From CALODL01 sp942492115 (GTDB lineage: Bacteria; Planctomycetota; Phycisphaerae; UBA1845; CAIVHJ01): a stretch of DNA of 64,000 bases. The translations under genes were made by a program, and so were the position numbers. A model generated the notes under the pieces. The model had not been told where the DNA came from and searched no databases. It worked only from the letters and a program-made list of their open reading frames with translations. Below, piece after piece: positions 60,719-64,000 of this stretch. Each line of letters starts with the position of its first letter. The first letter of the stretch is position 1. The DNA is taken from NCBI GenBank assembly GCA_942492115.1, contig CALODL010000008.1:33339-97338 (forward strand). Direction: 5' to 3'.

Positions 60719-61699
60719 ATGCGCTTCGCAATCATCGCAATGACTCTCTTCGTTCTGGCCGGCTGCACACCGACCGCTTTGCAGATCACGCCTGTTCCAG
60801 CAACCCGCAAGATCAAGGAAATCGAGCTCGAACGCCCCGACGGCTGGGTCCGCGATAAGATCGCGCTCATCGATGTCGACGGGGTCATCATGAACAGTGC
60901 CGAACCTGGCCTGTTGGCTCCGGGCGAGCATCCGGTGGCCACGCTGCTGGAGAAACTCGATGCCGCTCGACGTGATTCACGCGTTCGCGGTGTTGTGTTG
61001 CGTATCAACTCACCCGGGGGCTCGGTGACTGCCAGCCACCTGATGCATGCCGAGATCAATCGTTTTCGCGAGACCGGTCGGCCGGTTGTGGCAATGATGA
61101 TGGACGTTGCGGCGAGTGGGGGGTACTACATCGCGTGCGCGTGTGACGAGATCTGGGCACTGCCAACCACCGTTACCGGAAGCATCGGCGTCATCATGCA
61201 AACAATGGAGTTTTCAGGCACCATGGATATGATCGGTGTCCGTACGGATGCCATTACCTCCGGTCCCAACAAGGATGCTGGTTCACCCTTTCGGGCGATG
61301 AAGCCCGAGGAGCGTCAACTGTTTCAAAATATCATCGACGATATGTACGGTCGTTTCGTGGCCGTCGTCGATGAAGGACGCCCCGAACTACCATCGGCCC
61401 GTGTTCGCGAGTTGGCTGACGGTCGCGTGTACACCGCTCAGCAGGCCCTCGGCAGCGGCCTCATCGATCACCTGGGCGATCCTCGTGACGCCATCGCTCG
61501 AGTACAGACCATGGCCGGTATCGACAAGAGTCGCATCGTAACCTACCAGCGCCCCGGCCGTTGGCACCCCAACATCTACGCAGCGCCTTCCACGAGCCCG
61601 GTACCGACCGCTGTGGGTGCCGCCAGCCTGTGGCCCTCGTGGCTGCGACCAGCCGGCGCCCACATGATGTATCTGTGGTTACCCGGCACCCTGGAGTAA
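60719..61699 (+). CDS. SppA-like S49 peptidase, lipoprotein form
   Basis: 326 aa, a single S49 domain. Lipoprotein signal MRFAIIAMTLFVLAGC, then KIALIDVDGVIMNSA, VLRINSPGGSVTASHL, the nucleophile Ser in VAASGGYYIACACD, TGSIGVIMQ and the general-base Lys in SGPNKDAGSPFR. Unlike the long SppA at 32221-34023, Ser and Lys are in one domain, as in B. subtilis SppA. The C-terminus has an extra 50 residues with a Pro-rich part (PAPSTSPVP-type) and ends WLRPAGAHMMYLWLPG. Start 44 bases after the permease stop. Confidence 0.9.
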   Translation: MRFAIIAMTLFVLAGCTPTALQITPVPATRKIKEIELERPDGWVRDKIALIDVDGVIMNSAEPGLLAPGEHPVATLLEKLDAARRDSRVRGVVLRINSPGGSVTASHLMHAEINRFRETGRPVVAMMMDVAASGGYYIACACDEIWALPTTVTGSIGVIMQTMEFSGTMDMIGVRTDAITSGPNKDAGSPFRAMKPEERQLFQNIIDDMYGRFVAVVDEGRPELPSARVRELADGRVYTAQQALGSGLIDHLGDPRDAIARVQTMAGIDKSRIVTYQRPGRWHPNIYAAPSTSPVPTAVGAASLWPSWLRPAGAHMMYLWLPGTLE

Positions 61700-61844
61700 C
61701 CGGCGCGCCGCGAGGGGCAATCCGAGCACCCGGTTGCCGCAGCAGGTGGAGCAATTGACCCTGAAGGGCAACCACAATAAATACAACGAACAAGGGCGGC
61801 GGCCGTTCCCCGAAGTTGAGTCCGTAACGAAGTTGAGTCCGCGC

Positions 61845-63407
61845 TCAGATTCTGTGTGCAGGTTCCGGAAGATCCTTGTCAGTCACACGCTGCTGGTGTG
61901 ACTGGTCTCCGTCGAAACTGAACAGGATGGGATCGTCGTCTATCTGTGCGAGGAGGTGGACGGGGCGGGTCCACAGTTTGTGCATGCTGCGCAGCGTTTC
62001 GGTGACATACTTGATTTCGAGGTCGAGGCCGTTGTGTCTATGGGCCAGGTACAGTTCGCCGCGGTTCCCGTAGTTGCCGTCGCACACGTAGATGTACGGA
62101 CGGCAATGGTTCGTCAACATGTACAGCATCTGCTGTTTGATGCGATTGAAATCACGACTGACAACGACCATTCGGCCCGTGGTCGGGTCCTGGCGGTAGT
62201 GATACATCTTGTGACGATCGACGAACTCGGGCGTGAGAAACTCGTCGATGAAGGTGACGTCGTTGTGGACTTTGCGGACTTCGTAGATTTTCTCACGGCC
62301 TGGAGAATCCAGGCCTACCGTTCGCTCGTACGATTTGCCGTCACGTCCCCAGTTGCGTAGCGCCTCCATATCATTGCAGTTTTCGTAATCGGATCCGTAG
62401 CGCCCGGTGTTCCAGCGATGCTCGATATCGCGCAACAACTCGAGTCCGACCTTGTAGGGATTGAGGCGTCCGGGTTGTGTGGCCACCGTGCCCGAGTGGT
62501 GGTCGCAGTAGGTGACGACTTCGTCGTCACCGAGGATATAGCGGGTCATGAGCGTCGAATGCCAGTAACTCGCCCATCCCTCGTTCATGATTTTGGTTTG
62601 GCCCTGCGGAGCAAAGTAATACGCTTCTTCGCGAATGATCGACAGAATGTCGATCTGCCAATCAGCAAGCGGGGCGTTCATCATCAAGAATCCGAGCACG
62701 TCCCGATGTGGGCGTCTGGGTATGACGTCATGGCCAGATGCTTCGGCCCGTTGCTCAGCCGTCGCTTCGACCGATCGCTGACGCGGGTTTATGAAGGGTT
62801 CCATGTAGGCCTTGGCCTTGAACCGTAGCTCCGTATCAACTTCGGGGGCGCTGGGGGACTTGCGTTGGTCTGGTTCGCGGCGCATGAAAACGGAGTGCGG
62901 ATCGATGAGATCTTCGATGCTCAGGCATGTGTCGATGAAGCGTTCGACGGCTTCATAGCCGTGCCGCTCGATGTAGCGCCGAACCCGCGTGGCGTGATTG
63001 GCCATGTCGTCCATCATCTTGCGATTCGTTTTGGAGAACCACGTGTTGTTCTTGAAGAAATCGCAATGACCGTAGACATGAGCGATGACCAGCTTGTGGT
63101 CGGTCATGGTGTTCTCGGACAGCAAGTAGGCATAGCACGGGTCGTTATTAATGACCATTTCATAGATCTTGCTCAGTCCATAGACCTGCTGCTTGCGCAG
63201 TTTCTCGTAATCCATACCGAAGCGCCAGTGCGGATAACGCTGCGGAAAACCACCGTAGGCTGCAATCTGCGTGATCTGATCGTAGTCGACATGCTCGAAT
63301 ATGGTCTCGAAGAAATCGAGCCCCTCACGGCGGGCATACTCGGCGATGATCTCTGCCTGTTCGGCGATCTCCCGGGGGAGTATGTGCACACGATTGGCAA
63401 GGGTCAT
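61845..63407 (-). CDS. SpoVR family protein (YcgB-like)
   Basis: 520 aa, full length. Family motifs: ARREGLDFFETIFEHVDYDQ, AAYGGFPQRYPHWRFGMDYE, YLLSENTMTDHKLVIAHVYGH with CDFFKNN, NEGWASYWHSTLMTRYI, and VELYLAHRH-type GELYLAHRHNGLDLEIKYV. The role is not known at the biochemical level; in many bacteria spoVR, yeaH/yhbH and prkA form one stress/stationary-phase cluster. Here the yeaH-like gene is 13 bases upstream, so the order is yeaH-spoVR. GCC GAG-type start without a clear Shine-Dalgarno. Confidence 0.94.
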   Translation of the reverse strand: MTLANRVHILPREIAEQAEIIAEYARREGLDFFETIFEHVDYDQITQIAAYGGFPQRYPHWRFGMDYEKLRKQQVYGLSKIYEMVINNDPCYAYLLSENTMTDHKLVIAHVYGHCDFFKNNTWFSKTNRKMMDDMANHATRVRRYIERHGYEAVERFIDTCLSIEDLIDPHSVFMRREPDQRKSPSAPEVDTELRFKAKAYMEPFINPRQRSVEATAEQRAEASGHDVIPRRPHRDVLGFLMMNAPLADWQIDILSIIREEAYYFAPQGQTKIMNEGWASYWHSTLMTRYILGDDEVVTYCDHHSGTVATQPGRLNPYKVGLELLRDIEHRWNTGRYGSDYENCNDMEALRNWGRDGKSYERTVGLDSPGREKIYEVRKVHNDVTFIDEFLTPEFVDRHKMYHYRQDPTTGRMVVVSRDFNRIKQQMLYMLTNHCRPYIYVCDGNYGNRGELYLAHRHNGLDLEIKYVTETLRSMHKLWTRPVHLLAQIDDDPILFSFDGDQSHQQRVTDKDLPEPAHRI

Positions 63408-63420
63408 GGCCGCAGGGCTC

Positions 63421-64000
63421 CTACATTCCCGGAGAGAAAAAAGTCTTGATGCTGTCGTAGATATCGTCTTTGTTGTTGACGCGACTCGTCAGCATGTTCG
63501 GCTCGCCATTGAGATGTTCGTGCAGAACGTTGATAAAGTTGCCGCTGCCGTATGCGCTGGCGACCTGGCAGTATCCGAAGAAATTTACCGACTTGAGCAG
63601 CACATCGCGAAGCATTGCACAGCATTCGCGGCTGTCTGATTCACTACTATTGTCGCCATCCGAAAAGTGGAATAAATAGATATTCCAGTCTTCGGAATTG
63701 TAGTTGTTGAGGATCAAGTCGCGGGCGCACTTGAAGGCACTACTGATTCGAGTGCCACCATCCTCACGAAGATGATAGAACGTCTCTCGATCGACCTCGG
63801 CGGCCCGAACATCGTGTACGATATAGCGGCTTTCGATACCATCGTAGTTGCGCCGCAACCACGCATCGATCCAGAATGCCTCGAGCCGGACCAGCTCCTT
63901 CTGTTCGTCACCCATCGAGCCCGAGACATCCATCATGTAGATGATGACAGCGTTCGATTGCGGACTCAGCACCGTCTTCCAACTGCGGTACACCTTGTCG
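63421..64000 (-). CDS. YeaH/YhbH (DUF444) family protein, partial
   Basis: The C-terminal 193 residues are in the window; the gene continues past 64000. NAVIIYMMDVSGSMGDEQKE is a von Willebrand A-type MIDAS site (DxSxS), and LREDGGTRISSAFKCARDLI and YLFHFSDGDNSSESDSREC are DUF444 features. It probably works with a PrkA serine kinase beyond the window edge, as in the PrkA-YeaH-SpoVR set. Confidence 0.92.
   Translation of the reverse strand, partial: DKVYRSWKTVLSPQSNAVIIYMMDVSGSMGDEQKELVRLEAFWIDAWLRRNYDGIESRYIVHDVRAAEVDRETFYHLREDGGTRISSAFKCARDLILNNYNSEDWNIYLFHFSDGDNSSESDSRECCAMLRDVLLKSVNFFGYCQVASAYGSGNFINVLHEHLNGEPNMLTSRVNNKDDIYDSIKTFFSPGM

Overview
The window looks like chromosome from a planctomycete, most likely of the Phycisphaerae type. 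Several independent signs agree: prepilin-like proteins of the planctomycete DUF1559 style with FTLVELLVV heads; many secreted proteins built from beta-propeller (FG-GAP-like), thrombospondin type 3-like, EGF-like and dockerin-like (GDVNxDG) modules; several small membrane proteins carrying a CxxCGYDLRG...CPECG zinc ribbon; a Ser/Thr kinase fused to zinc ribbons; and GC-rich sequence with flagellar genes. The assignment is inferred from gene style only; no rRNA is present.

Layout. 0-6.6 kb: two prepilin-like genes around a large duplicated propeller/dockerin protein, a zinc-ribbon membrane protein and tRNA-Arg. 6.7-13 kb: an accessory stretch with a group II intron (boundaries proposed), five zinc-ribbon membrane proteins in all, small lipoproteins, a frameshifted dockerin gene and four copies of a short repeat in inverted pairs. 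13-27.7 kb: secreted proteins (FG-GAP, cohesin-like, matrixin metalloprotease, EGF-repeat/dockerin), interrupted at 22.8-24.4 kb by a three-gene operon that encodes a GroEL-derived protein without the ATP-binding domain and a LuxR-type DNA-binding protein. 27.7-30 kb: RtcB-archease RNA repair pair and tRNA-Met. 30-37.7 kb: zinc-ribbon kinase, TlpA-like protein, signal peptide peptidase SppA, DUF255 protein and ribosomal protein L21. 37.7-45.7 kb: EIIA-like protein, then flagellin, a very large FliD, FliS and a PDZ protein. 46.1-47.2 kb: four tandem 50-52 aa lipopeptide genes behind a structured leader, a strong terminator and a candidate small RNA. 47.2-55 kb: aminotransferase, tRNA-Ser, fumarylacetoacetase with an unknown partner, glycosyltransferase-like membrane protein, isocitrate dehydrogenase and thiol peroxidase. 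55.5-64 kb: a three-gene ABC exporter-type operon, a second S49 peptidase (lipoprotein), SpoVR and the start-truncated YeaH/YhbH-like gene.

The genes that most deserve attention are the GroEL apical-domain operon (22801-24412) and the lipopeptide array (46153-46888). I do not recognise either as a described system. All functional calls are from reading motifs by eye; no database search was possible.
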